From assembly GCF_008831285.2 (NCBI RefSeq), contig NW_022204800.1:1-43970 (forward strand): 43,970 bases of DNA, in the 5' to 3' direction. A program made the translations under genes and the position numbers. The stretch comes from Nymphaea colorata. Lineage: Eukaryota > Streptophyta > Magnoliopsida > Nymphaeales > Nymphaeaceae. Positions 31,333-43,970 of this stretch are shown piece by piece (within the stretch, counting starts at the first letter, position 1; each line of letters begins with the position of its first letter). Under the pieces are notes generated by a model, which was given only the letters and a program-made list of their open reading frames with translations, was not told the origin of the DNA and did no database searches.

Positions 31333-32340
31333 TCAAATTGAGCTTAACTTGTTATTACATCCATGTTAAATGATATAGTGAATTGAAATCACAAGATTAA
31401 AAGAAAATGAATAAGATTCAAGTGATTGATTTGCTCACTCATATTTAATCTAATGTGTCTCACTTGTTATTACATGTATAATGAATGATTTTAATGATTG
31501 AAATCACAAGTTCATATGTATGTAAATGGGATCATTACATTACTTACACCCCTTGTAGTTAATCCAATCAGTTGAACTTGTTGTCACATCTATGATGAAT
31601 GATCTAAGGAAAAGAAATCACAAGTTTGTGTCAATAGTAGTGAGATTTAATTGATTCGTTTGATCACACATATTAAATTAAATGTGTATAACATTTTATT
31701 AATACATATTAAATGATTTAGTGGATAGAAATCACAAGTTTAAATGAAATTGAATGAGATTCAGGTTATTCATTTGCTCAATCACACTAAATATAATGTG
31801 TTTCACTTGTTATTGCATCTATAATAAATGATTTTAATGATTGCAATCACAAGTTCACATGGATACAAATGGTATCTACACATTAGTTTGAACCCTTGCG
31901 GTTAATCTAATGAGTTGAACTTGTAGTTACATATCTAATGATTGATCTAAGAGATTTAAATCATAAGTTTGTATCAATGCCCAAGATATTTAATTCATTT
32001 ATTTGATCACAGATATTTAATTGAATGTGGTTAACTTGTTGATGCATTCACATTGAATGATTTAGTGGACTGAAATCACAAGTTTGTATGAAAATGAAGG
32101 AGATTCAACTCATTCATATGATCAAATGAATCAGTTGAACTTGTAGTTACAGCAATGTGAATGATCTATGGGAAAGAAATCCCAAGTTTGTATCAATAAT
32201 ACTGTTATTTTATTGATTCATTTGATCATGCATATTAAATTGAATATGAATAAGACGTTGTTAATCCATATTGAATGATTTAGCACATTGAAAACACAAT
32301 TTTAAAGGAAAATGAATGAGATTCAAGTGATTCAATTGCG
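31333..32340. repeat. Satellite segment duplicated from 26846-27845
   Basis: About 1.0 kb from GCTTAACTTGTTATTACATC (31342) to CAATTGCG (32340) repeats 26846-27845 at an offset of 4496 bp, with the same private variants (for example TGTATAACATTTTATTAATA and TGAATCAGTTGAACTTGTAG). It ends abruptly at 32340/32341, where sequence of the 1.84-kb repeat begins. Confidence 0.85.
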
Positions 32341-33351
32341 CCGAGAGATTTAATTCATTCATTTGATCACACATATTTAATTGAATGTGGTTAACTTGTT
32401 GATGCATTCACGTTGAATGATTTGTCGATTGTAATCACAAGTTTAAATAAAATTAATTAGATTCAAGTGATTGATTAGCTCATCGACATTTAATCTAATG
32501 TGTCTCACTTGTTATTACATCTATAATGAATGATTTAGTTGATTCAAATCACAAGTTGATATGTATATAAGTGGTATCTACGCATTAGTTCGATCCCTTG
32601 TAGTTAATCCAATCAGTTGAACTTGTTGTTACATCAATAGTGAATGATCTATGTAAAAGAAATCCCAAGTTTGTATCAATAATAGTGGAATTTTATTGAT
32701 TCATTTGATCAAGCATATTAAATTGAATGTGGATAAGACGTTGTTAATCCATATTGAATGATTTAGTACATTGAAATCACAATTTTAAAGGAAAATGAAT
32801 GGGATTCAAGTGATTCAATTGCGCAATCACAACAAAAAAATGTGTTTCACTTGTTATTACATCTAAAATGAATAATTTAAATGATTGCGATCAGAAGTTC
32901 ATATAGATACAAATGGGATCTAAGTATTAGTTTGATCCATTGCAGTTAATCCAATGAGTTGAACTTGTAGTTACATATCTAATGAGTTGATTCATTGGAT
33001 CACACATATTTAATTGATAGTGGTTAAACTTATTGTGACTGATTTAGTCTAATTCATAGATCCCACTTATACACATATGAACTTGTGATTTGAATCAACT
33101 AAACCATTCATTATAGATGAAATAACAAGTGAGACACATTAGATTAAATATCGATCAGCAAATCAATCACTTGAATCTCATTAATTTTCTTTTAAACTTG
33201 TGATTACAATCGACAAATCATTCAATGTGAATGCATCAATAAGTTAACCACATTCAATTAAATATGTGTGATCAAATGAATGAATTAAACCTCTCGGGCA
33301 TTGATACGAACTTATGATTTAAATTTCTTAAATCAATCATTAGATATATAA

Positions 33352-34660
33352 TCACAAGTTCACGTGGATACAAATGTGATCTACGCATTAGTTCGATCCC
33401 TTGCAGTTAATCAAATGAGTTGAACATGTAGTTATATCTCTAATGATTGATCTAAGAGATTTAAATCATAAGTTCGTATCAATGCCCGAGAGATTTAATT
33501 CATTCATTTGATCACACATATTTAATTGAATGTGGTTAACTTGTTGATGCATTCACATTGAATGATTTAGAAGACTGAAATCACAAGTTTATATGAAAAT
33601 GAATGACATTCAACTCATTCATATGATCTCTTGTGGTTAATCTAATATGTTTCATTTGTTATAAAGTCTGCAATGAATGGTTTAAAAGACTAAAATCACT
33701 AGTTTATATGGATACAAAATGGACAAATGCTTTTGTTCCATCCCTTGTATCCAATCCAATGAGTTTAACTTCATGTTACATCTATGACGAACGATATAAG
33801 GGATTGAAATCGCATAGTTCCCTCAATACGAGTGGGATTTAAGTGCTTGATTTGATCACACATATTAAATTAAATGTGTATAACATTTTTTTAATACATA
33901 TTAAATGATTTAGTGGATTGAAATCACATGTTTAAATGAAATTGAATCATTTGCTCAATAACAGTAAATATGATGTGTTCCACTTGTTGTTGCATCTATA
34001 ATGAACGATTTAAATGATTGCAATCACAAGTTCACGTTGATACAAATGGGATCTACGCATCAGTTTGATCCCTTGCAGTTAATCAAATGAGTGGAACATG
34101 TAGTTATATATATAATGATTGATCTAAGAGATTTAAATCATAAGTTCCTATCAATGCCCGAGAGATTTAATTCATTCATTTGATCACACATATCTTGTTG
34201 ATGCATTCACATTGAATGATGTGTCGATTGTAATCACAAGTTTAAAGAAAATGAATGAGATTCAACTCATTCATATGATCTGTTGTGGTCAATCTAATAT
34301 GTTTCGTTTGTTACAAAGTCTGTAATGAATGGTTTAAAAGACTAAAATCACTAGTTTATATGGATACAAAATGCACCAATGCTTTTGTTCGATGCCTTGT
34401 ATCCAATCTAATGAGTTTAACTTCATGTTACATCTACGACGAACGATTTAAGGGATTGAAATCGCATAGTTCCCTCAATACGAGTGGGATTTAAGTGTTT
34501 CATTTGATCACACATATTAAATTAAATGTGTATAACATTTTTTTAATACATATTAAATGATTTAGTTGATTAAAATCACAAGTTTAAATAAATTAAATGA
34601 GATTCAGGTTATTCATTTGCTCAATCACACTAAATGTAATGTGTTTCACTTGTTATTGCA
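33352..34660. repeat. Unit with an extra 652-bp partial duplication
   Basis: ATGTTTCATTTGTTATAAAG at about 33646 and its homologue at about 34298 are 652 bp apart. The joint is a chimeric submonomer at about 34218-34310: its first half is the GATGTGTCGATTG type and its second half the CATTCAACTCATTC type, followed by the type-2 submonomer. This is the signature of unequal exchange between two class-A submonomers. Confidence 0.75.
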
Positions 34661-37600
34661 TCTATAATGAATGATTTAAATGATTGCAATCATAAGTTCA
34701 CGTGGATACAAATGGGATCTGCACATTAGTTTGATCCCTTGCAGTTAATCAAATGAGTTGAACATGTAGTTATATATCTAATGATTGATGTAAGAGATTT
34801 AAATCATAAGTTCGTATCAATGCCCGAGAGATTTAATTCATTCATTTGATCACACATATTTAATTTAATGTGGTTAACTTGTTGATGCATTCACATTGAA
34901 TGATTTGTCGATTGTAATCACAAGTTTAAAAAAATTAATGAGATTCAAGGGATTGATTTGCTCATCGACATTTAATCTAATGTGTCTCACTTGTTATTAC
35001 ATCTATAATGAATGATTTAGTTGATTCAAATCACAAGTTGATATGTATATAAGTGGTATCTACGCATTAGTTCGATCCCTTGTAGTTAATCCAATCAGTT
35101 GAACTTGTTGTTACATCAATAGTGAATGATCTATGTAAAGAAATCCCAAGTTTGTATCAATAATAGTGGAATTTTATTGATTCATTTGATCAAGCATATT
35201 AAATTGAATGTGGATAAGACGTTGTTAATCCATATTGAATGATTTATTACATTGAAATCACAATTTTAAAGGAAAATGAATGGGATTCAAGTGATTCAAT
35301 TGCTCAATCACAATAAATCTAATGTGTTTCACTTGTTATTACATCTAAAATGAATAATTTAAATGATTGCGATCAGAAGTTCATATAGATACAAATGGGA
35401 TTTAAGTATTAGTTTGATCCATTGCAGTTAATCCAATGAGTTGAACTTGTAGTTACATATCTAATGAGTTGATTCATTGGATCACACATATTTAATTGAA
35501 AGTGGTTAACTTATTGTTACATTCACATTGACTGATTTAGTCTAATGCATAGATCCCACTTATATACATTTGAACTAGTGATTTGAATCAACTAAATCAT
35601 TCATTATAGATGCAATAACAAGTGAGACACATTAGATTAAATATCGATGAGCAAATCAATCACTCGAATCTCATTAATTTTCTTTTAAACTTGTGATTAC
35701 AATCGACAAATCATTCAATGTGAATGCATCAACAAGTTAACCACATTCAATTAAATATGTGTGATCAAATGAATGAATTAAACCTCTCGGGCATTGATAC
35801 GAACTTATGATTTAAATCTCTTAGTTCAATCATTAGATATATAATCACAAGTTCACGTGGATACAAATGTGATCTACGCATTAGTTCGATCCCTTGCAGT
35901 TAATCAAATGAGTTGAACATTTAGTTATATATCTAATGATTGATCTAAGAGATTTAAATCATAAGTTCGTATCAATGCCCGAGAGATTTAATTCATTCAT
36001 TTGATCACACATATTTAATTGAATGTGGTTAACCTGTTGATGCATTCTCATTGAATGATTTAGAGGACTGAAATCACAAGTTTGTATGAAAATGAATGAC
36101 ATTCAACTCATTCATATGATCTCTTGTGGTTAATCTAATATGTTTCGTTTGTTATAAAGTCTGCAATGAATGGTTTAAAAGACTAAAATCACTAGTTTAT
36201 ATGGATACAAAATGGACCAAAGCTGTTGTTCGATCCCTTGTATCCAATGTAATGAGTTTAACTTCATGTTACATCTATGACAAACGATTTAAGGGATTGA
36301 AATCGCATAGTTCCCTCAATACGAGTGGTATTTAAGTGCTTGATTTGATCACACTTATTAAATTAGATGTGTATAACATTTTTTTAATACATATTAAATG
36401 ATTTACTAGATTGAAATCACATGTTTAAATGAAATTGAATGAGATTCAGGTTATTCATTTCCTCAATCACACTAAATATGATTTCTTCCACTTGTTATTG
36501 CATCTATAATGAATGATTTAAATGATTGCATTCACAATTCACGTGGATACAAATGGGATCTACACATTTGTTTGATCCATTGCAGTTAATCAAATGAGTT
36601 GAACATGTAGTTATATATCTAATGATTGATCTAACAGATTTAAATCATAAGTTCGTATCAATGCCCGAGAGATTTAATTCATTCATTTGATCACACATAT
36701 TTAATTGAACGTGGTTAACTTGTTGATGCATTCACATTGAATGATTTGTCGATTGTAATCACAAGTTTAAAGAAAATTAATGAGATTCAAGTGATTGATT
36801 TGCTCATCGATATTTAATCTAATGTGTCTCACTTGTTATTACATCTATAGTGAATGATTTAGTTGATTCAAATCACAAGTTCATATGTATATAAGTGGGA
36901 TCTATACATTAGTTCGATCCCTTGTAGTTAATCCAATCAGTTGAACTTGTTGTTACATCAATAGTGAATGACAATGGGAAAGAAATCCCAAGTTTGTATC
37001 AATAATGTGGAATTTTGTTGATTATTTGATCATGCATATTAAATTGAATGTGGATAAGACGTTGTTAATCCATATTGAATGATTTAGTGCATTGAAATCA
37101 CAATTTTAAAGAAAATGAATGGGATTCATGTGATTGATTGCGCAATCACAATAAATATAATGTGTTTCACTTGTTATTACATCTAAAAGGAATAATTTAA
37201 ATGATTGCGATCAGAAGTTCATATAGATACAAATGGGATCTAAGTATTAGTTTGATCCATTGCAGTTAATACAATGAGTTGAACTTGTAGTTACAATCTA
37301 ATGAGTTGATTTATTGGATCACACATATTTAATTGAAAGTGGTTAACTTTTGTTACATTCACATTGACTGATTTAGTCTAATGCATAATCCCACTTATAT
37401 ACATATAACTTGTGATTTGAATCAACTAAACATTCATTATAGATGAAATAACAAGTGAGACACATTAGATTAAATATCGATCAACAAATCAATCACTTGA
37501 ATCTCATTAATTTTCTTTTAAACTTGTATTACAATCGACAAATCATTCAATGTAATGCATCAACAAGTTAACACATTCAATTAAATATGTGTGATCAAAT

Positions 37601-40254
37601 GAATGAATTAAACCTCTCGGGCATTGATACGAACTTATGATTTAAATCTCTTAGATCAATCATTAGATATATAATCACAAGTTCACATGGATATAAATGT
37701 GATCTACGCATTAGTTCGATCCCTTGCAGTTAATCAAATGAGTTGAACATGTAGTTATATTCTAATGATTGATCTAAGAGATTTAAATCATAAGTTCGTA
37801 TCAATGCCCGAGAGATTTAATTCATTTATTTGATCACTCATATCTTGTCGATGCATTCACATTGAATGATTTAGAGGACTGAAATCACAGTTTGTATGAA
37901 AATGAATGACATTCAACTCATTCGTATAATCTCTTGTGGTTAATCTAATATGTTTCGTTTGTTATAAAGTCTGCAATGAATGGTTTAAAAGACTAAAATC
38001 ACTATTTATATGGATACAAAATGGACCAATGCTTTTGTTCGATCCCTTGTATCCAATCTAATGAGTTTAACTTCATGTTACATCTATGACGAACGATTTA
38101 AGGGATTGAAATCGCATAGTTCCCTCAATACGAGTCGGATTTAAGTGCTTGATTTGATCACACATATTAAATTAAATGTGTATAACATTTTTTTAATACA
38201 TATTAAATGATTTAGTGGATTGAAATCACATGTTTAAATGAAATCGAAAGATTCAGGTTATTCATTTGCTAATCACACTAAATATGATGTGTTCCACTTG
38301 TTATTGCATCTATAATGAATGATTTAAATGATTGCAATCACAAGTTCACGTGGATACAAATGGGATCTGCACATTAGTTTGATCCCTTGCAGTTAATCAA
38401 ATGAGTTGAACAGTAGTTATATATCTAATGATTGATCTAAGAGATTTAAATCATAAGTTCGTATCAATGCCCGAGAGATTTAATTCATTCATTTGATCAC
38501 ACATATTTAATTGAATGTGGTTAACTTGTTGATGCATTCACATTGAATGATTTGTCGATTGTAATCACAAGTTTAAAGAAAATTAATGAGATTCAAGGGA
38601 TTGATTTGCTCATCGATATTTAATCTAATGTGTCTCACTTGTTATTACATCTATAATGAATGATTTAGTTGATTCAAATCACAAGTTCATATGTATATAA
38701 GTGGGACTATGCATTAGTTCGATCCCTTGTAGTTAATCCAATCAGTTGAACTTGTTGTTACATCAATAGTGAATGATCTATGGGAAAGAAATCCCAAGTT
38801 TGTATCAATAATAGTGGAATTTTGTTGATTCATTTGATCATGCATATTAAATTGAATGTGGATAACACGTTGTTAATCCATATTGAATGATTTAGTGCAT
38901 TGAAATCACAATTTTAAAGGAAAATGAATGGATTCAAGTGATTCAATTGCGCAATCACAATAAATATAATGGTTTCACTTGTTATTACATCTAAATGAAT
39001 AATTTAAATGATTGCGATCAGAAGTTCATATAGATACAAATGGGATCTAAGTATTAGTTTGATCCATTGCAGTTAATCCAATGAGTTGAACTTGTAGTTA
39101 CATATCTAATGAGTTGATTCATTGGATCACACATATTTAATTGAAAGTGGTTAACTTATTGTTACATTCACATTGACTGATTTATCTAATGCATAGATCC
39201 CACTTATATACATATGAACTTGTGATTTGAATCAACTAAATCATTCATTATAGATGAATAACAAGTGAGACACATTAGATTAAATATCGATGAGCAAATC
39301 AATCCTTGAATCTCATTAATTTTCTTTTAAACTTGTGATTACAATCGACAAATCATTCAATGTGAATGCATCAACAAGTTAACCACATTCAATTAAATAT
39401 GTGTGATCAAATGAATGAATTAAACCTCTCGGGCATTGATACGAACTTATGATTTAAATCTCTTAAATCAATCATTAGATATATAATCACAAGTTCACGT
39501 GGATACAAATGTGATCTACGCATTAGTTCGATCCCTTGCAGTTAATCAAATGAGTTGAACATGTAGTTATATATCTAATGATTGATCTAAGAGATTTAAA
39601 TCATAAGTTCGTATCAATGCCCGAGAGATTTAATTGATTCATTTGATCACACATATTTAATTGAATGTGGTTAACCTGTTGATGCATTCACATTGAATGA
39701 TTTAGAGGACTGAAATCACAAGTTTGTATGAAAATGAATGACATTCAACTCATTCATATGATCTCTTGTGGTTAATCTAATATGTTTCGTTTGTTATAAA
39801 GTCTGCAATGAATGGTTTAAAAGACTAAAATCACTAGTTTATATGGATACAAAATGGACCAATGCTTTTGTTCGATCCCTTGTATCCAATCTAATGAGTT
39901 TAACTTCATGTTACATTATGACGAACGATTTAAGGGATTGAAATCGCATAGTTCCCTCAATACGAGTCGGATTTAAGTGCTTGATTTGATCACACATATT
40001 AAATTAAATGTGTATAACATTTTTTTAATACATATTAAATGATTTAGTGGATTGAAATCACATGTTTAAATGAAATTGAATGAGATTCAGGTTATTCATT
40101 TGCTCAATCACACTAAATATGATGTGTTCCACTTGTTATTGCATCTATAATGAATGATTTAAATGATTGCAATCACAAGTTCACGTGGATACAAATGGGA
40201 TCTGCACATTAGTTTGATCCCTTGCAGTTAATCAAATGAGTTGAACATGTAGTT

Positions 40255-41325
40255 ATATATCTAATGATTGATCTAAGAGATTTAAATCATAAGTTCGTAT
40301 CAATGCCCGAGAGATTTAATTCATTCATTTGATCACACATATTTAATTGAATGTGGTTAACTTGTTGATGCATTCACATTGAATGATTTGTCGATTGTAA
40401 TCACAAGTTTAAAGAAAATTAATGAGATTCAAGGATTGATTTGCTCATCGATATTTAATCTAATGTGTCTCACTTGTTATTACATCTATAATGAATGATT
40501 TAGTTGATTCAAATCACAAGTTCATATGTATATAAGTGGGACTATGCATTAGTTCGATCCCTTGTAGTTAATCCAATCAGTTGAACTTGTTGTTACATCA
40601 ATAGTGAATGATCTATGGGAAAGAAATCCCAAGTTTGTATCAATAATAGTGGAATTTTGTTGATTCATTTGATCATGCACATTAAATTGAATGTGGATAA
40701 GACGTTGTTAATCCATATTGAATGATTTAGTACATTGAAATCACAATTTTAAAGGAAAATGAATGGGATTCAAGTGATTCAATTGCGCAATCACAATAAA
40801 TATAATGTGTTTCACTTGTTATTACATCTAAAATGAATAATTTAAATGATTGCGATCAGAAGTTCATATAGATACAAATGGGATCTAAGTATTAGTTTGA
40901 TCCATTGCAGTTAATCCAATGAGTTGAACTTGTAGTTACATATCTAATGAGTTGATTCATTGGATCACACATATTTAATTGAAAGTGGTTAACTTATTGT
41001 TACATTCACATTGACTGATTTAGTCTAATGCATAGATCCCACTTATATACATATGAACTTGTGATTTGAATCAACTAAATCATTCATTATAGATGTAATA
41101 ACAAGTGAGACACATTAGATTAAATATCGATGAGCAAATCATCACTTGAATCTCATTAATTTTCTTTTAAACTTGTGATTACAATCGACAAATCATTCAA
41201 TGTGAATGCATCAACAAGTTAACCACATTCAATTAAATATGTGTGATCAAATGAATGAATTAAACCTCTCGGGCATTGATACGAACTTATGATTTAAATC
41301 TCTTAAATCAATCATTAGATATATA
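40255..41325. repeat. Inverted-repeat arms within the 1.84-kb unit (best example)
   Basis: The forward arm 40255-40552 (TATATATCTAATGATTG to ATGCATTAG) is matched in reverse complement by 41025-41325 (CTAATGCATAGATCCC to CATTAGATATATA). Arms are about 300 bp, nearly identical, with a spacer of about 472 bp. The same arrangement is seen around 38418-39485 and 42095-43165 and in the earlier units. Confidence 0.88.
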
Positions 41326-43970
41326 ATCACAAGTTCACGTGGATACAAATGTGATCTACGCATTAGTTCGATCCCTTGCAGTTAATCAAATGAGTTGAAC
41401 ATGTAGTTATATATCTAATGATTGATCTAAGAGATTTAAATCATAAGTTCGTATCAATGCCCGAGAGATTTAATTGATTCATTTGATCACACATATTTAA
41501 TTGAATGTGGTTAACCTGTTGATGCATTCACATTGAATGATTTAGAGGACTGAAATCACAAGTTTGTATGAAAATGAATGACATTCAACTCATTCATATG
41601 ATCTCTTGTGGTTAATCTAATATGTTTCGTTTGTTATAAAGTCTGCAATGAATGGTTTAAAAGACTAAAATCACTAGTTTATATGGATACAAAATGGACC
41701 AATGCTTTTGTTCGATCCCTTGTATCCAATCTAATGAGTTTAACTTCATGTTACATCTATGACGAACGATTTAAGGGATTGAAATCGCATAGTTCCCTCA
41801 ATACGAGTCGGATTTAAGTGCTTGATTTGATCACACATATTAAATTAAATGTGTATAACATTTTTTTAATACATATTAAATGATTTAGTGGATTGAAATC
41901 ACATGTTTAAATGAAATTGAATGACATTCAGGTTATTCATTTGCTCAATCACACTAAATATGATGTGTTCCACTTGTTATTGCATCTATAATGAATGATT
42001 TAAATGATTGCAATCACAAGTTCACGTGGATACAAATGGGATCTGCACATTAGTTTGATCCCTTGCAGTTAATCAAATGAGTTGAACATGTAGTTATATA
42101 TCTAATGATTGATCTAAGAGATTTAAATCATAAGTTCGTATCAATGCCCGAGAGATTTAATTCATTCATTTGATCACACATATTTAATTGAATGTGGTTA
42201 ACTTGTTGATGCATTCACATTGAATGATTTGTCGATTGTACTCACAAGTTTAAAGAAAATTAATGAGATTCAAGGTATTGATTTGCTCATCGATATTTAA
42301 TCTAATGTGTCTCACTTGTTATTACATCTATAATGAATGATTTAGTTGATTCAAATCACAAGTTCATATGTATATAAGTGGGACTATGCATTGTTCGATC
42401 CCTTGTAGTTAATCCAATCAGTGAACTTGTTGTTACATCAATAGTGAATGATCTATGGGAAAGAAATCCCAAGTTTGTATCAATAATAGTGGAATTTTGT
42501 GATTCATTTGATCATGCACATTAAATTGAATGTGGATAAGACGTTGTTAATCCATATTGAATGATTTAGTACATTGAAATCACAATTTTAAAGGAAAATG
42601 AATGGGATTCAAGTGATTCAATTGCGCAATCACAATAAATATAATGTGTTTCACTTGTTATTACATCTAAAATGAATAATTTAAATGATTGCGATCAGAA
42701 GTTCATATAGATACAAATGGGATCTAAGTATTAGTTTGATCCATTGCAGTTAATCCAATGAGTTGAACTTGTAGTTACATATCTAATGAGTTGATTCATT
42801 GGATCACACATATTTAATTGAAAGTGGTTAACTTATTGTTACATTCACATTGACTGATTTAGTCTAATGCATAGATCCCACTTATATACATATGAACTTG
42901 TGATTTGAATCAACTAAATCATTCATTATAGATGTAATAACAAGTGAGACACATTAGATTAAATATCGATGAGCAAATCAATCACTTGAATCTCATTAAT
43001 TTTCTTTTAAACTTGTGATTACAATCGACAAATCATTCAATGTGAATGCATCAACAAGTTAACCACATTCAATTAAATATGTGTGATCAAATGAATGAAT
43101 TAAACCTCTCGGGCATTGATACGAACTTATGATTTAAATCTCTTAAATCAATCATTAGATATATAATCACAAGTTCACGTGGATACAAATGTGATCTACG
43201 CATTAGTTCGATCACTTGCAGTTAATCAAATGAGTTGAACATGTAGTTATATATCTAATGATTGATCTAAGAGATTTAAATCATAAGTTCGTATCAATGC
43301 CCGAGAGATTTAATTGATTCATTTGATCACACATATTTAATTGAATGTGGTTAACCTGTTGATGCATTCACATTGAATGATTTAGAGGACTGAAATCACA
43401 AGTTTGTATGAAAATGAATGACATTCAACTCATTCATATGATCTCTTGTGGTTAATCTAATATGTTTCGTTTGTTATAAAGTCTGCAATGAATGGTTTAA
43501 AAGACTAAAATCACTAGTTTATATGGATACAAAATGGACCAATGCTTTTGTTCGATCCCTTGTATCCAATCTAATGAGTTTAACTTCATGTTACATCTAT
43601 GACGAACGATTTAAGGGATTGAAATCGCATAGTTCCCTCAATACGAGTCGGATTTAAGTGCTTGATTTGATCACACATATTAAATTAAATGTGTATAACA
43701 TTTTTTTAATACATATTAAATGATTTAGTGGATTGAAATCACATGTTTAAATGAAATTGAATGACATTCAGGTTATTCATTTGCTCAATCACACTAAATA
43801 TGATGTGTTCCACTTGTTATTGCATCTATAATGAATGATTTAAATGATTGCAATCACAAGTTCACGTGGATACAAATGGGATCTGCACATTAGTTTGATC
43901 CCTTGCAGTTAATCAAATGAGTTGAACATGTAGTTATATATCTAATGATTGATCTAAGAGATTTAAATCA

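Larger units (their letters stand above)
32341..43970. repeat. Satellite array, right part: 1.84-kb higher-order repeat
   Basis: Marker GATATATAATCAC recurs at 33343, 35836, 37666, 39478, 41318 and 43158, giving spacings of 2493 (includes an extra about 652 bp), 1830, 1812, 1840 and 1840. Each unit is about 16 submonomers of about 115 bp: fourteen forward, one of them internally deleted, then about 2.5 in reverse orientation. The last copies differ by few bases. The array runs off the window. The 69-codon frame recurring in most units is one satellite segment read by chance, not a gene family. Confidence 0.92.

Noticed and set aside
33633-43657. A 69-codon open frame repeated in most 1.84-kb units (33633, 34285, 36126, 41608, 43448)
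   Set aside because: It is one segment of the satellite read in one frame. Neighbouring units break it with single-base changes, other submonomers are closed, and the peptide has no motif. Recurrence reflects DNA repetition, not selection.
15829-43970. Possible CRISPR-like or virus-derived regular repeats
   Set aside because: Submonomers adjoin directly with no unique spacers and there are no cas genes. The context is plant satellite DNA.
1-43970. tRNA, rRNA or microRNA genes
   Set aside because: No cloverleaf, B-box/A-box pair or rRNA core was recognised. The hairpins seen have repeat-like, not microRNA-like, context.

Overview
This is nuclear DNA of a plant, most likely a seed plant. It carries a long Ty3/gypsy chromovirus of the Tekay/Del type with a chromodomain-like C-terminus, L1-type LINE debris, a hAT-like non-autonomous element, GT-AG intron borders, and the FYRN/FYRC part of a JMJ14-type histone demethylase gene. 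A large AT-rich satellite array fills the right two thirds. The species cannot be named from the window.

Layout. Positions 1-15828 are low-density genic and intergenic DNA: several short spliced or broken coding fragments (minus strand at 1952-2249; plus strand at 4029-4660; minus strand at 11742-11866, with a second copy at 12675-12784), a LINE remnant (6858-7612), a hAT-like element holding a 450-bp purine tract (8532-10282), and simple repeats. At 14577-15828 three or four consecutive minus-strand exons with matching phases encode a FYRN-FYRC module. The reading frame runs straight into the satellite boundary at about 15829, so the gene is cut there.

Positions 15829-43970 are one satellite array that continues past the window edge, interrupted by an 8.37-kb retrotransposon (18293-26658). 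The satellite is layered. About 115-bp submonomers fall into three classes in the fixed order A-B-C (about 345 bp). Three diverged trimers make a nine-submonomer higher-order repeat of about 1.0 kb on the left. On the right (32341 to the end) a newer 1.84-kb higher-order repeat is amplified nearly without change, and every copy carries an internal inverted segment of about 300 bp. Between them lie an inverted block of about 0.99 kb, a 1.0-kb segmental duplication and a 291-bp tandem duplication.

The retrotransposon has both outer ends, a PPT and a recognisable gag-PR-RT-RNaseH-IN-chromodomain series. Its 5' LTR has lost its inner half together with the primer-binding site, the break falling 3 bp from the foot of a perfect hairpin, and its coding region has two frameshifts. 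It is therefore a dead copy. No intact host gene is complete in the window. The most interesting content is the satellite architecture and its junction with the demethylase gene.
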